Source of the DNA: Microbacterium hominis
Lineage (GTDB): Bacteria; Actinomycetota; Actinomycetes; Actinomycetales; Microbacteriaceae
Length of the DNA: 64,000 bases
Direction of reading: 5' to 3'
NCBI RefSeq assembly: GCF_013282805.1
Contig: NZ_CP054038.1
Coordinates: 3,596,001 to 3,660,000 of the forward strand
The position numbers and the translations under genes are program-made. This document shows positions 8,931 through 17,482 of this stretch, piece by piece. The notes under the pieces are model-generated. The model saw only the letters and a program-made list of their open reading frames with translations. It had not been told where the DNA came from and ran no database searches. The stretch's first letter is position 1, and each line of letters opens with the position of its first letter.

Positions 8931-9944
8931 TCAGCCCACGCGGGTCGCGGGCGAGACCGAGTAGGTCTGCTCCGGGTCGGTGACCGCGACGGGGGTGAGC
9001 GCCTCGTCGATCGCGGCCATCGTGTCGGCGTCGAGCACGACGCCCGAGGCCTTCACCGTGTCGTCGAGCTGCTCCGGGCGCGAGGCGCCCACCAGCGCGG
9101 CGGCCACGTTCTTGTTCTGCAGCACCCACGCGAGCGCGAGCTGCGGCATCGTCAGGCCCGCCTCGTCGGCGACGGGCTTCAGCTTCTGCACCGCGGTCAG
9201 CACCTCCTCGCGAAGGAAGTCGCGGATGAAGCGGTCGCCGCCCTTCTCGTCGGTCGCGCGCGATCCCGCGGGAACGGGCTGACCGGGCAGGTACTTGCCG
9301 GTCAGCACGCCCTGCGCCATCGGCGACCAGACGATCTGCGAGATGCCGAGAGCCTCGGAGGTCGGCACGACCTTGCCCTCGATGACACGCCACAGCGCGG
9401 AGTACTGCGGCTGGTTCGACACGAGCTGGAACTTCAGCTCCTTCGCGAGTGCGTGACCCTCGCGCAGCTGCTCGGCGGTCCACTCCGAGACGCCGATGTA
9501 GAGCGCCTTGCCCTGGCGCACGATGTCGGCGAACGCCTGCATCGTCTCCTCGAGCGGAGTCTCGTAGTCGTAGCGGTGGGCCTGGTAGAGGTCCACGTAG
9601 TCGGTGCCGAGCCGCGTGAGCGACCCGTTGATGGAGTCCATGATGTGCTTGCGGCTGAGGCCCGTGTCGTTCGGGCCCTTGGGGCCGGTCGGCCAGTAGA
9701 CCTTCGTGAAGATCTCGAGCGACTCGCGGCGCTGACCTTTCAGCGCCTCGCCGAGAACCGACTCGGCGGCCGTGTTGGCGTAGACGTCGGCGGTGTCGAA
9801 GCTGGTGATGCCGAGGTCGAGGGCGCGATGCACGGTGGCCAGCGCCGCGTCGTCGCCGACCTGCGAGCCATGGGTCACCCAGTTTCCGTAGGTGATCTCC
9901 GAGACCTTGAAGCCGCTGTTGCCCAGATAGCGATAGTTGACCAT
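8931..9944 (-). CDS. Aldo/keto reductase (AKR6-like, potassium-channel beta-subunit type)
   Basis: A 337-residue NADP(H)-dependent oxidoreductase with the (beta/alpha)8 fold. The catalytic tetrad can be followed: Asp in SFDTADVYAN with the Tyr five residues on, Lys in IFTKVYWP, and His in LYQAHRYDYE. The NADPH-binding C-terminus has the SRPEQL segment. The N-terminus YRYLGNSGFKVSEITYGNW places it with YghZ/KvBeta-like reductases. The -10 TAGCCT 6 bases before the ATG suggests a leaderless mRNA that probably continues into the Nudix gene. Confidence 0.9.
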   Translation of the reverse strand: MVNYRYLGNSGFKVSEITYGNWVTHGSQVGDDAALATVHRALDLGITSFDTADVYANTAAESVLGEALKGQRRESLEIFTKVYWPTGPKGPNDTGLSRKHIMDSINGSLTRLGTDYVDLYQAHRYDYETPLEETMQAFADIVRQGKALYIGVSEWTAEQLREGHALAKELKFQLVSNQPQYSALWRVIEGKVVPTSEALGISQIVWSPMAQGVLTGKYLPGQPVPAGSRATDEKGGDRFIRDFLREEVLTAVQKLKPVADEAGLTMPQLALAWVLQNKNVAAALVGASRPEQLDDTVKASGVVLDADTMAAIDEALTPVAVTDPEQTYSVSPATRVG

Positions 9945-9950
9945 CGTTCC

Positions 9951-9956
9951 AGGCTA
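9951..9956 (-). promoter_or_regulatory. -10 box of the aldo/keto reductase gene
   Basis: TAGCCT on the minus strand, 6 bases before the ATG at 9944. Confidence 0.5.
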
Positions 9957-9989
9957 CTGCCGGCCGCGAGTGCCGAGATCTGCGCCTGC

Positions 9990-10101
9990 CGAGATCAGGT
10001 GATCCGCTGCGTGCAGCGCTTGCTGAGATCAGGTGATCCGCCGAGAACAGGCCGCTGCGGGCGCGCGTCGTCCTGTCTCCGGCAGATCACCTGTTCTCGG
10101 C
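9990..10101. repeat. Intergenic inverted and direct repeat element
   Basis: The phrase GAGATCAGGTGATCCGC occurs twice (about 9992 and 10025), and GCCGAGAACAGG (10040-10051) is perfectly complemented by CCTGTTCTCGGC (10090-10101), giving 12-bp arms around a 38-base loop. This could fold as a cruciform or hairpin. A similar arrangement with different arms lies at 23227-23289. Confidence 0.7.
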
Positions 10102-10123
10102 CGGGAGGCACGCGGGGGCGAGT

Positions 10124-10208
10124 GGATGCCGAGGGCGAGTGGATGCCGAGGGCGAGTGGATGCCGCGCGCGAGTGGATGCCGCGCGCGAGTGGATGCCGC
10201 GCGCGGCG
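10124..10208. repeat. 17-bp tandem repeat, five copies
   Basis: Five head-to-tail 17-mers start at 10124, 10141, 10158, 10175 and 10192. The first two read ggatgccgagggcgagt, the next two ggatgccgcgcgcgagt, and the last diverges at its end. Every unit begins with GGATGCC, the word that is over-used across the window. No gene covers it. Confidence 0.95.
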
Positions 10209-10212
10209 CGCA

Positions 10213-10308
10213 GCGGCCGGGCGGCCCAGCGGCCGGTCGGCTCCGCGGCCGGGCGGCCCAGCGGCCGGTCGGCCCAGCGGCCGGGCGGCTCCGCGGCCGG
10301 GCAGCTCA
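10213..10308. repeat. 16-bp tandem repeat, six copies, running into the rlmN stop codon
   Basis: Six adjoining 16-mers of the form GCGGCCGGGCGGCCCA (variants with T for G at position 9 and CTCC ends) fill 10213-10308. The final unit contains the rlmN stop codon (complement of 10306-10308). The array starts four bases after the 17-bp array. G+C is nearly 90 percent. Confidence 0.95.
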
Positions 10309-11538
10309 GCCGACGGGCGTCTGGTCGGCGACGCGCTGGTCGTCCTCGGTGGCGACGAGCTGCCCGCAGGCGCCGTCGATCTCCTTGCCGCGGGTGTCCC
10401 GGAGGGTGGTGGGGATGCCCTTGGCCTCGAGGCGTCGCACGAACTCGTCCTGCACGTCGCGATCGGAGGCGGTCCAGATCGAGCCGGGTGTGGGGTTCAG
10501 CGGGATGGGGTTGACGTGCACCCAGCCGCGCCCGCGCGCGTTGAGCTTGTCACCCAGGAGGTCGGCGCGCCAGCCGTGGTCGTTCATGTCCTTGATGAGC
10601 GCGTACTCGATCGATACGCGCCGGCCGGTCTTCTCGAAGTAGGCGCGCGCGGCATCGAGCGCCTCGTCGACCTTCCAGCGGGAGTTGACCGGGATGAGCT
10701 CGTCGCGCAACTCGTCGTCGGGTGCGTGCAGCGACAGCGCGAAGGTCACGGGGATCTCCTCGGCCGCGAGCTTGTTGATCGCCGGCACGAGCCCCACCGT
10801 CGACACCGTGATGCCGCGCGCGCTCATTCCCATGCCGTGCGCCTTGTCGGTCATCACGCGCACGGCCTGCATGACGCGGGCGTAGTTGGCCAGGGGCTCG
10901 CCCATCCCCATGAAGACGATGTTGGTGACCCGCTCGCCCTCGTGACCGAGCTTGCGGGGGTCGCCCAGTCCGCCGTCGGCGATGAGACGGTTGGCGCGCA
11001 CGACCTGGTCGACGATCTCGGCCGCCGACATGTTGCGGGTGAGGCCGGCCTGGCCGGTGGCGCAGAACGGGCAGTTCATGCCGCAGCCGGCCTGCGACGA
11101 GACGCACAGGGTGATGCGGCCGGGGTAGCGCATGAGCACGGACTCGACGAGAGCGCCGTCGTGGAGCTTCCAGAGGAATTTGATCGTGTCGCCGCGGTCG
11201 GTCTCGAGGCGGCGCACCTCGGTGAGCAGAGGCGGCAGCAGGCCTGCGACGAGCTCTTCCCGACCGGATGCCGGCAGGTCGGTCATCTTCGCGGGATCGC
11301 CGGTGTAGTGCGTGAAGTAGTGCTTCTCGAGCTGCTTGGCGCGGAATCCGGGGAGTCCGAGCTCCTTCGTCTTGGCGACGCGATCCTCATGGGTGAGGTC
11401 GGCCAGGTGCACCGGCGGCTTGCCCCGCTTGGGGCTCGCGAACTGCAGGAGGGGCCGACCCTCGGCATCCTTCTTCTGCGACCAACCCTCGGTCGCCGGA
11501 CGAACCTGGCGCACGCGCGGGGTCTCAGCGGAAGTCAT
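10306..11538 (-). CDS. rlmN: 23S rRNA (adenine(2503)-C(2))-methyltransferase / tRNA m2A37 methyltransferase
   Basis: A 410-residue radical-SAM methyltransferase that methylates C2 of A2503 in 23S rRNA and of A37 in some tRNAs. The radical-SAM cluster motif CGMNCPFC (C-x3-C-x2-C) is present near residue 155, the methyl-carrying cysteine lies in the C-terminal [15 protein letters not shown] segment, and [13 protein letters not shown] is the conserved GEP motif. Length is typical of actinobacterial RlmN. The start has both a GAGAGG stretch and a -10 box (TACCCT) 7 bases upstream. The 3' end abuts the tandem repeat arrays. Confidence 0.96.
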   Translation of the reverse strand: MTSAETPRVRQVRPATEGWSQKKDAEGRPLLQFASPKRGKPPVHLADLTHEDRVAKTKELGLPGFRAKQLEKHYFTHYTGDPAKMTDLPASGREELVAGLLPPLLTEVRRLETDRGDTIKFLWKLHDGALVESVLMRYPGRITLCVSSQAGCGMNCPFCATGQAGLTRNMSAAEIVDQVVRANRLIADGGLGDPRKLGHEGERVTNIVFMGMGEPLANYARVMQAVRVMTDKAHGMGMSARGITVSTVGLVPAINKLAAEEIPVTFALSLHAPDDELRDELIPVNSRWKVDEALDAARAYFEKTGRRVSIEYALIKDMNDHGWRADLLGDKLNARGRGWVHVNPIPLNPTPGSIWTASDRDVQDEFVRRLEAKGIPTTLRDTRGKEIDGACGQLVATEDDQRVADQTPVG

Positions 11539-11545
11539 GCCTCTC

Positions 11546-11551
11546 AGGGTA
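11546..11551 (-). promoter_or_regulatory. -10 box of rlmN
   Basis: TACCCT on the minus strand, 7 bases before the ATG at 11538; leaderless or very short-leader transcript. Confidence 0.4.
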
Positions 11552-11590
11552 GGGGACGCACCTGCGTGAAGGCTGGCCCCGACGCGGTCC

Positions 11591-11596
11591 TAGAGT
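11591..11596 (+). promoter_or_regulatory. -10 box of the LysE-family gene
   Basis: TAGAGT, 6 bases before the GTG at 11603; no ribosome-binding site is present, which supports a leaderless start there. Confidence 0.5.
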
Positions 11597-11602
11597 TGCG
11601 CT

Positions 11603-12241
11603 GTGGTACCCGCAGAGAACCTCATCGCCTTCGCCGCGGCGGCGCTCGTGCTGATCGTGATCCCGGGACCGAGCGTGCTGTTCACGATCGGGCGCGCGCT
11701 GGCGCTCGGCCGCCGCGGCGGACTGCTGAGCGTGCTCGGCAACGCCCTGGGCCTGCTGCCGATCATCGGCCTGGTCGCGATCGGCGTCGGCGGGCTCGTC
11801 GCCCGCTCGGTCGTGCTGTTCACCATCCTCAAGATCGTGGGCGCCGCCTACCTCGTCTACCTCGGCGTGCAGGCCATCCGTCACCGTCGGTCCTCGGCTG
11901 CGGCGGGCGCCGCGGTCGCGCTCCCCCGCTCGGCGTGGCGCCAGCTGGGCGAGGGGTTCGTCGTGGGCGTGACCAATCCCAAGACGATCGCGTTCTTCGT
12001 GGCGGTGCTCCCCCAGTTCGTCGATCTCGATGCGGGCGCGGTGCCGCTGCAGATGGTCACGCTCGGGCTGGTCTTCTTCGCCATCGCGGTGCTGTCCGAC
12101 GGCGCATGGGCGCTCGTCGCGGCGAGTGCGCGCACGTGGTTCGGCCGTTCCCCGCGCCGCATCGAGACGCTCACCGCGACCGGCGGCGGCATGATGATCG
12201 GCCTGGGCGGCATCCTCCTGTTCACCGGCGCCTCGCACTGA
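11603..12241 (+). CDS. LysE family amino-acid/metabolite exporter
   Basis: A 212-residue membrane protein with about six hydrophobic segments. The N-terminal motif VIPGPSVLFTIGRALALGRRGG is the LysE/RhtB signature, and the middle carries FVVGVTNPKTIAFFVAVLPQF, also typical. It would export an amino acid or related small molecule from the cytoplasm. The GTG start is fixed by the -10 box six bases upstream. It stands alone between divergent rlmN and the HAD gene. Confidence 0.9.
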   Translation: MVPAENLIAFAAAALVLIVIPGPSVLFTIGRALALGRRGGLLSVLGNALGLLPIIGLVAIGVGGLVARSVVLFTILKIVGAAYLVYLGVQAIRHRRSSAAAGAAVALPRSAWRQLGEGFVVGVTNPKTIAFFVAVLPQFVDLDAGAVPLQMVTLGLVFFAIAVLSDGAWALVAASARTWFGRSPRRIETLTATGGGMMIGLGGILLFTGASH

Positions 12242-12265
12242 CGCAGCGCCGGCCGCGGCACCGGC

Positions 12266-12296
12266 CCCCACTCCCACTCCCACTCCCACTCCCACC
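12266..12296. repeat. CTCCCA hexanucleotide repeat
   Basis: CTCCCA is repeated four times in direct succession (12271-12294) inside a C-rich, purine-poor strand that continues to about 12318. It lies 40 bases upstream of the HAD gene promoter; the complementary strand is G-rich (GGGAGT runs) and could form a quadruplex. Confidence 0.8.
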
Positions 12297-12337
12297 CCCG
12301 ACCCCATTCCCACCCGCGGGCGTTCCCCGCGCGCGCG

Positions 12338-12343
12338 TACGAT
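12338..12343 (+). promoter_or_regulatory. -10 box of the HAD hydrolase gene
   Basis: TACGAT, 8 bases before the ATG at 12352; no ribosome-binding site between them. Confidence 0.5.
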
Positions 12344-12351
12344 CGACACCC

Positions 12352-13188
12352 ATGACGGCCTCTCGCATCGCCTTCCTGGACGTCGACGGCACCATCCTCG
12401 ATCACGGCAGCTCCGTCGCCGCCTCCACGGTCGCCGCGATCCGCGGTGCCCGGGCCGCCGGGCACCTGGTGTACCTGTGCACCGGACGATCGGCCTCGGA
12501 CATCCACCCCGACGTCGCCGCCATCGGCTTCGACGGCGCGATCACCAACGGCGGCGCGTACGCCACGAGCGCAGGTGCAACGGTGGTGGATCGCACCATG
12601 CCGCCCGAGGCGGTCGACCGGCTCCTGGCCTGGGCGGAGCGCACCGGGTACCTCCTGTTCCTGCAGTCCTCCGACGCGATCTTCGCCTCCGCGTCGACCG
12701 GCCGCACCGTCGAGAAGCTCATGCGCCGCTGGGGGATGCACCACGACCGCGACGAGCCGCAGTCCTCGCCGCAGCGGCCGCCGATGTTCCACGACCTCGC
12801 CGTCGCCGACCGCTCGCGCATGGCGAAGGCGGTGTTCCTCAGCGACGACACCGACGCGGTGGAGCGGGCGCGCGCCGATCTCGGTGACGCGTTCCATGTG
12901 GTCCCGGGAAGCATGCCGCTGCCGGGCGGCTCGAACGGGGAGATCGGGCTGCGCGATGTCACCAAGGGCTCCGCGATCGCAGACGTGCTCGCCCACCTCG
13001 CGCGCGACGCGGCCGACGCGATCGGCATCGGCGACAGCTGGAACGACGTCGAGATGTTCGAGGTGTGCGGCGTGGGCATCGCGATGGGCAACGCCGATCC
13101 CGCCCTCAAGGAGATCGCCGATGAGGTCACCACGAGCGTGCGCGAGGACGGCGTGCACGCCGCGTTCGTGCGGCACGGCCTGATCTGA
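12352..13188 (+). CDS. HAD superfamily (Cof-type, HAD-IIB) sugar-phosphate phosphatase
   Basis: A 278-residue haloacid-dehalogenase hydrolase. Motif I is FLDVDGTI with nucleophile Asp10 and acid/base Asp12, motif II lies in YLCTGRS, motif III lysine is in DVTKGSAI, and motif IV is GIGDSWNDVEMF. The arrangement with a cap between motifs II and III is that of Cof-type phosphatases acting on sugar or nucleotide phosphates. A longer upstream reading frame is an artefact of high G+C; the ATG at 12352 follows a leaderless-type promoter and gives the canonical N-terminus. Confidence 0.9.
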   Translation: MTASRIAFLDVDGTILDHGSSVAASTVAAIRGARAAGHLVYLCTGRSASDIHPDVAAIGFDGAITNGGAYATSAGATVVDRTMPPEAVDRLLAWAERTGYLLFLQSSDAIFASASTGRTVEKLMRRWGMHHDRDEPQSSPQRPPMFHDLAVADRSRMAKAVFLSDDTDAVERARADLGDAFHVVPGSMPLPGGSNGEIGLRDVTKGSAIADVLAHLARDAADAIGIGDSWNDVEMFEVCGVGIAMGNADPALKEIADEVTTSVREDGVHAAFVRHGLI

Positions 13189-13240
13189 CGCCCGCGCGGC
13201 ACCGGGGCACGGCCCCCTGCCGTGCACGCGGACCTCGGAG

Positions 13241-13246
13241 TAGCGT
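13241..13246 (+). promoter_or_regulatory. -10 box deciding the start of the next gene
   Basis: TAGCGT at 13241-13246 overlaps an upstream GTG (13245); a start at GTG 13254, 7 bases downstream, is therefore preferred. Confidence 0.45.
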
Positions 13247-13253
13247 GAACCGG

Positions 13254-14186
13254 GTGGACGCTGCGACGCGCCGCGAACTCGACGACCTCCGCCGTCGAGC
13301 CTATGGACCGCAGCCCGACATCGACGACGCGGGGATGGCCCGCCTCGCTCTGCTCGAAGACGAGGCGAGACGGGATGCCGCGCCCGCGGCATCCCCCGGG
13401 GCGAGGCCCGCGGAGCGGGCGGCGCGCCTCGCGCCCGCCGGGACGCTCCCCGCCGGGACGACCCCCACCGGGACGACCCCCACCGGGACGACCCCCACCG
13501 GGGCGACGGCCGCCGCGCCCGCGACGGCCGCCGCCACCACCCCGGCGCACGCCGCGCCTTCAACGCCACGACGGCGCGCGCCGCTGCTGCCCATCGCCCT
13601 CGCCGTGGCGGGGCTGCTCGTCGCGGCGTATGCGACGCCGCTGCTGGTCGAAGCGGCGGCTCCGGCATCCGCTCCCGACCCCACCCCCGCCGCGACCGCG
13701 TCGGCGACGGCGGCGATGCGAGCGCCCGGCATCCCCGCCGCGGCGGCCACCCCGCTGATCTCGATCCGCCTCGAGGGCTCATTCGGGCGACGGATCGACA
13801 TCCGGCGACCGCGCGAAGCCGGCGCCGAGCCCATCATGGGCGAGACCCCGGCGTTCCCCTCGCAGCGCCCCCTCGCGTGGGCGCTCGATCTCGGCGATTA
13901 CTACGGATGGGAGCTGTGGATCGCAGGCGGGCTGCCCACACCGGGAGTGATCGACGACGACCGCGAGCACTGCGTCCTGCTGCGGCGCGACGCCCAGATC
14001 CGCGGCGACTGCGAGCCGCTCGTGGCCAAGGAGGCGGGTGCCCTGCACGTGACACTCGACGGCGTCGACATCCCGGTCGCCGAGACCCCCGCCGAGATGG
14101 AGCCGTTCCAGGAGATCCGGTTCTGGTGGCTCGCCGACGGCACCGTGCGGGTGGTGCTCGGCGACTTCGACAGCCGCCGCCCGTAG
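13254..14186 (+). CDS. Hypothetical membrane-anchored protein with Pro/Thr-rich linker
   Basis: I do not recognise this 310-residue protein. It starts with a short charged cytoplasmic segment, followed by a low-complexity Ala/Pro/Thr region (residues about 40-105) that includes GTTPT repeats, one membrane segment (LLPIALAVAGLLVAAYATPLLV, about 118-140), a second low-complexity stretch, and an extracytoplasmic domain of about 150 residues (EGSFGRRIDIRRP to the end) with two cysteines in EHCVLLRRDAQIRGDCEP, perhaps a disulfide. An alternative GTG start at 13245 lies inside the likely -10 box. Confidence 0.7.
   Translation: MDAATRRELDDLRRRAYGPQPDIDDAGMARLALLEDEARRDAAPAASPGARPAERAARLAPAGTLPAGTTPTGTTPTGTTPTGATAAAPATAAATTPAHAAPSTPRRRAPLLPIALAVAGLLVAAYATPLLVEAAAPASAPDPTPAATASATAAMRAPGIPAAAATPLISIRLEGSFGRRIDIRRPREAGAEPIMGETPAFPSQRPLAWALDLGDYYGWELWIAGGLPTPGVIDDDREHCVLLRRDAQIRGDCEPLVAKEAGALHVTLDGVDIPVAETPAEMEPFQEIRFWWLADGTVRVVLGDFDSRRP
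13372..13395. repeat. Palindrome of the over-used word (11-bp arms)
   Basis: GGGATGCCGCG (13372-13382) and its exact complement CGCGGCATCCC (13385-13395) are separated by CC. It lies within the hypothetical membrane-protein gene. Confidence 0.9.
13440..13511. repeat. 15-bp in-frame tandem repeat
   Basis: Three identical 15-mers GGGACGACCCCCACC (13455-13499) are flanked by degenerate copies (13440-13454 and from 13500). They encode the GTTPT repeats of the linker, so copy-number change would keep the reading frame. Confidence 0.92.
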
Positions 14187-14208
14187 GCGCCCGCCCCGCC
14201 GCTGGCTG

Positions 14209-15057
14209 CTAGTCGAGGAAGATGTCGGGGAACAGCGCCTCGTCGGGGGTGCCGGGAACCGCGGCGTAGCCCGAGAAGTCGGTCACCCCGGCGGCTTCGA
14301 GCACGTCTTCGACGACGAGCGTCTGCCCGGTGTACTCCCGCGCCGGCTTCGTGACGATCTCGTACGCGGCGTCGGCGTAGATCTCGGGGGTGCGGCTCAC
14401 CTTCATCATGCGGTCGCCGCCCAGCGAGAACTGCACGGCCGCCGTCGCGATGGTGGTGCGGGGCCAGAGCGTGTTCGCGGCGATGCCGGCGTCGGCGAAC
14501 TCGGCCGCGATCCCGAGCGTCGCCATGGTCATGCCGTACTTTGCGAGTGTGTAGGCGGTGTGGGCGCCCAGCCACCGCGGCGAGATGTTCAGCGGCGGCG
14601 ACAGCGAGAGGATGTGGGGGTTCGCCGAGTCGCGCAGCACCGGGATCGCGGCGCGGCTGAGCATGAAGGTGCCGCGCACGTTGACGTCCTGCATGAGGTC
14701 GTACTTCTTGGCGTCCAGGTCGACCGAGCCGGACAGGTCGATGACCGACGCGTTGTTCACGACGATGTCGATGCCGCCGAACTCGCCCACGGTTTTGAGC
14801 ACGGCCTCGGTCACATCGTCGTCGTTGCGCACGTCGCCCACGATCGGGAGAGCCTGGCCCCCGGCATCCCGGATCTGCTCCGCCGCCGTGTGGATCGTGC
14901 CCTCGAGCTTCGGGTGAGGGGTGTCGGTCTTGGCCAGCAGGGCGACGTTCGCGCCGTCGCGGGCGGCGCGCAGCGCGATGGCGAGGCCGATGCCGCGGCT
15001 GCCGCCGGACATGAGCATGGTCTTGCCGGCGAGCGGCTTGTCGGTGGTGTCGGTCAT
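14209..15057 (-). CDS. Short-chain dehydrogenase/reductase, HSDL2-like
   Basis: A 282-residue NAD(P)-dependent oxidoreductase. The nucleotide-binding motif is SGGSRGIGLAIA near residue 18, NNAS lies near 105, and the catalytic Tyr-x3-Lys is AYTLAKYG. The insertion KTDTPHPKLEGTIHTAAEQI after the second strand is the hallmark of the HSDL2-like (hydroxysteroid dehydrogenase-like 2) SDRs. It is the last gene of a three-gene minus-strand unit with an enoyl-CoA hydratase and a second SDR, 11 bases from its neighbour, pointing to acyl-CoA or branched lipid metabolism. Confidence 0.88.
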   Translation of the reverse strand: MTDTTDKPLAGKTMLMSGGSRGIGLAIALRAARDGANVALLAKTDTPHPKLEGTIHTAAEQIRDAGGQALPIVGDVRNDDDVTEAVLKTVGEFGGIDIVVNNASVIDLSGSVDLDAKKYDLMQDVNVRGTFMLSRAAIPVLRDSANPHILSLSPPLNISPRWLGAHTAYTLAKYGMTMATLGIAAEFADAGIAANTLWPRTTIATAAVQFSLGGDRMMKVSRTPEIYADAAYEIVTKPAREYTGQTLVVEDVLEAAGVTDFSGYAAVPGTPDEALFPDIFLD

Positions 15058-15068
15058 GATCGGCTCCT

Positions 15069-15839
15069 TCAGGCCCGGGACTTGCGCGATGCTGCGGCGA
15101 ATGCGGCGACGCGGGCCTTCGACTCCGCGGTGTCGAAGGCGGCGCCGATGGTGGATGCCTCGTCGTCGAGATTCTCGGAGAACGTGCGGTCCGCGCCGGT
15201 GCGCACAAGCCGCTTGGCCTGCCCGAACGCGCCGGCCGCGTTCTCGAGCCAGAACCGCGCGATCTCGGCCGCGCGCACGGCGGGGTCGTCGGCCACCTCG
15301 GCCACCAAGCCCCAGTCGAGAGCGGTCGCGGCGACGATCGTCTCGTCCTGCAGCAGCAGGCGCAGGGCACGGCGGTGTCCGATCGCCCCGGGCAGCAGGG
15401 TCGAGACGCCAAGATCGGGGGTGAGCCCGATGTTGGCGTACTTGCTCACGAACTTGGCGCCGGGAGCGGCCACGATGTAGTCCGCCGTCAGCATGAGACC
15501 GAGGCCCCCGCCGGCCACGGCGCCCTGCACTGCCGCGACGATCGGCTTGTCGGAGCCGACGAAGGTGGCGATGCCGTCGTGGATCACGTGCGCCATGCGG
15601 GTGATGGTCGACCCGGGCTCGCCCGAGGCCGCCATCGCGACCACGTCGCCGCCGGCGCAGAAGGCCGGCCCCGCGGCATCCATGATGATCGCGCCCACCG
15701 ACACGTCGGAGGTGAGCTCGTGCGCGAGCGAGCGCCAGCGCTCCCCCATCTCGAAGTCCATCGCGTTCAGGAACGCGGGACGGTTGAAGGTGATGCGGGC
15801 CAGCGCGCCGTCGCGCTCGAGGAGGATCGTGTCGCTCAT
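15069..15839 (-). CDS. Enoyl-CoA hydratase/isomerase family protein
   Basis: A 256-residue crotonase-fold protein. The oxyanion-hole segments are AGPAFCAGGDVVAM near 62-75 and the AAVQGAVAGGGLGLML segment near 105. The first catalytic glutamate position of true hydratases is not obvious in GGGLGLMLTADYIVA, and ANIGLTPDLG provides the second region with aspartate instead of glutamate, so isomerase or other crotonase activity is as likely as hydratase. Start chosen at the ATG of MSDTILLERDG. It is flanked by two SDR genes transcribed in the same direction. Confidence 0.87.
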   Translation of the reverse strand: MSDTILLERDGALARITFNRPAFLNAMDFEMGERWRSLAHELTSDVSVGAIIMDAAGPAFCAGGDVVAMAASGEPGSTITRMAHVIHDGIATFVGSDKPIVAAVQGAVAGGGLGLMLTADYIVAAPGAKFVSKYANIGLTPDLGVSTLLPGAIGHRRALRLLLQDETIVAATALDWGLVAEVADDPAVRAAEIARFWLENAAGAFGQAKRLVRTGADRTFSENLDDEASTIGAAFDTAESKARVAAFAAASRKSRA

Positions 15840-15867
15840 CGGTGCTCTTCCGTTTCGCTTGCGGGGG

Positions 15868-16629
15868 TCATTTCGGCGCCATGCGGATGGCGCCGTCGAG
15901 GCGGATGGTCTCGCCGTTGAGGTAGCCGTTGTCGACGATGTGGGCGACCAGCGCCGCATACTCGTCGGGCCGGCCGAGACGCTGCGGGTGGGGCACCTGC
16001 TGGCCGAGGGAGTCCTGAGCGGCCTGGGGCAGGCCCATGAGCATGGGGGTCTCCATGATGCCGGGTGCGATCGTGACCACGCGGATGCCGTGGCGGGCGA
16101 GCTCGCGCGCGATCGGCAGGGTCATGGCGTGCACGCCGCCCTTGCTCGCCGCGTACGCCGGCTGGCCGATCTGCCCGTCGAAAGCGGCGACCGAGGCCGT
16201 GTTGACGATGACGCCGCGGTCGCCGCCGTCGGTCGGCGCGGTCCGGGCGATCGACGCCGAGGCCTGGGAGATGACGTTGTACGTGCCGATGAGGTTGATG
16301 CGGATGATCCGCTCGAACGCGTCGAGCGGTGTCGGGTTGCCCTCGCGGTCGAGCACCTTGGCAGGCGGAGCGATCCCCGCGCAGTTGACGACCACGCGCA
16401 GGGGCGCGGCGCCGGCCGCGATCTCCACGGCGGCGGCGACCTGCTCCGGGTCGGTGACATCGGCGGCGGCGAACGTGCCGCCGAAGGTCGCGGCCGCTTC
16501 GGCACCGGCGGAGGTGGGCAGGTCGACGATCGTGACCGCTGCTCCGGATGCCGCGAGGCGGCGTGCGGTGGCCAGGCCCAGTCCGCTCGCACCGCCGGTG
16601 ACGAGCGCGGAGGCTCCGCTGATGTCCAT
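15868..16629 (-). CDS. SDR family 3-hydroxyacyl-CoA dehydrogenase (HSD17B10-like)
   Basis: A 253-residue SDR with [15 protein letters not shown] at residues about 11-25, the DVTD motif near 58, [10 protein letters not shown] near 81 and catalytic YAASKGG near 155. The overall pattern ([30 protein letters not shown], a C-terminal [12 protein letters not shown]) matches type-2 3-hydroxyacyl-CoA dehydrogenases. A GAAGGAGA ribosome-binding site stands 5 bases before the ATG and a TAGGGT -10 candidate further up. First gene of the SDR-hydratase-SDR operon, so hydration and dehydrogenation of acyl-CoA are encoded together. Confidence 0.88.
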   Translation of the reverse strand: MDISGASALVTGGASGLGLATARRLAASGAAVTIVDLPTSAGAEAAATFGGTFAAADVTDPEQVAAAVEIAAGAAPLRVVVNCAGIAPPAKVLDREGNPTPLDAFERIIRINLIGTYNVISQASASIARTAPTDGGDRGVIVNTASVAAFDGQIGQPAYAASKGGVHAMTLPIARELARHGIRVVTIAPGIMETPMLMGLPQAAQDSLGQQVPHPQRLGRPDEYAALVAHIVDNGYLNGETIRLDGAIRMAPK

Positions 16630-16780
16630 GTGTTCTCCTTCGAACGGCGGAATTGCATCTCACCCTACGCGACACCCAGTCTCAACGACCACCAGGGTGC
16701 CCGCCCCTCAGCGTACCCGCGCGCCGCAGCGGCCCGCCCCCGTTGGCAGCAGGCCCCCCGCCCTGCCAGAATCGGCGATC

Positions 16781-17458
16781 ATGAGCCTCCTCCTCAGCGT
16801 CGTCGATGTGTTCGTCGATGAGTCCGGCGAGCACGGGAATCCGCTCGGGATCGTCTGGTCGTCGGCATCCACCCGCGGCCGGGAACAGGAGATCGCGCGC
16901 GACGCCGGCTTCAGCGAGACGATCTTCATCGACGAGGTCACCGCGCACGACGCCCGCGCCCGCATCTTCACCCCGTCGCGGGAGCTCCCGTTCGCCGGGC
17001 ACCCGACGGTGGGCCTCGCCGCGTGGCTGCGCGACGCAGGCGACGACATCCGCTCGCTCACGGTGCCCGCCGGGCGGGTGCGCGTGCGTGCAGAGGGCGA
17101 CCTCGTGTTCGTCACAGCCAGGCCGGATTGGGCCCCCGACTTCGACCTCGAGCAGCTTGATTCCCCCGAGGCGGTAGAGGCGGTCGACCCCGACGCGTAC
17201 GGGTTCGGCGCGCACTACGTGTGGGCCTGGCTCGACGAGCACAAGGGCCGGGTTCGCGCGCGCATGTTCGCGCCGAGCCTCGGTATCCGCGAGGACGAGG
17301 CCACCGGCGCCGCCGCCGTGCGGCTGAGCGCGGCCCTCGGCCGCGGCCTCGACATCACGCAGGGGGCAGGCTCGCGCCTCTCCACGCACGTGCGCGATCT
17401 CGGCCGGCAGGTGGAGGTCGGCGGCCGCACGTCGGGGGCGCGCACGCGCGAGCTGTGA
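16781..17458 (+). CDS. PhzF family isomerase/epimerase-like protein
   Basis: A 225-residue protein of the PhzF/diaminopimelate-epimerase fold. It has HGNPLGIV near residue 19, the ELPFAGHPTVGLA motif near 69, and DEATGAAAV near 173. PhzF proteins are usually about 280 residues, so this is a short member, probably missing parts of the second lobe. Catalysis in PhzF uses a glutamate near residue 45; the equivalent here is likely in REQEIARDAGFSE. Physiological role unknown. A CAGAAT -10-like box 8 bases before the ATG suggests a leaderless transcript divergent from the SDR operon. Confidence 0.82.
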   Translation: MSLLLSVVDVFVDESGEHGNPLGIVWSSASTRGREQEIARDAGFSETIFIDEVTAHDARARIFTPSRELPFAGHPTVGLAAWLRDAGDDIRSLTVPAGRVRVRAEGDLVFVTARPDWAPDFDLEQLDSPEAVEAVDPDAYGFGAHYVWAWLDEHKGRVRARMFAPSLGIREDEATGAAAVRLSAALGRGLDITQGAGSRLSTHVRDLGRQVEVGGRTSGARTREL

Positions 17459-17463
17459 CCGGG

Positions 17464-17480
17464 GCGCGCCGCGGGCGCGC
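17464..17480. terminator. Hairpin between convergent genes
   Basis: GCGCGCC (17464-17470) and GGCGCGC (17474-17480) form a 7-bp all-GC stem with a 3-base loop between the convergent PhzF and EcfT genes. There is no T-run, so termination is inferred only. Confidence 0.5.
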
Positions 17481-17482
17481 GC

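Noticed and set aside
10124..10308. CRISPR array
   Set aside because: Units abut directly with no unique spacers and no cas gene nearby; they are simple tandem repeats.
10033..12351. Long plus-strand frame reaching into the HAD gene
   Set aside because: Composed of repeat-encoded and antisense residues over rlmN; only the part from ATG 12352 matches a protein family.
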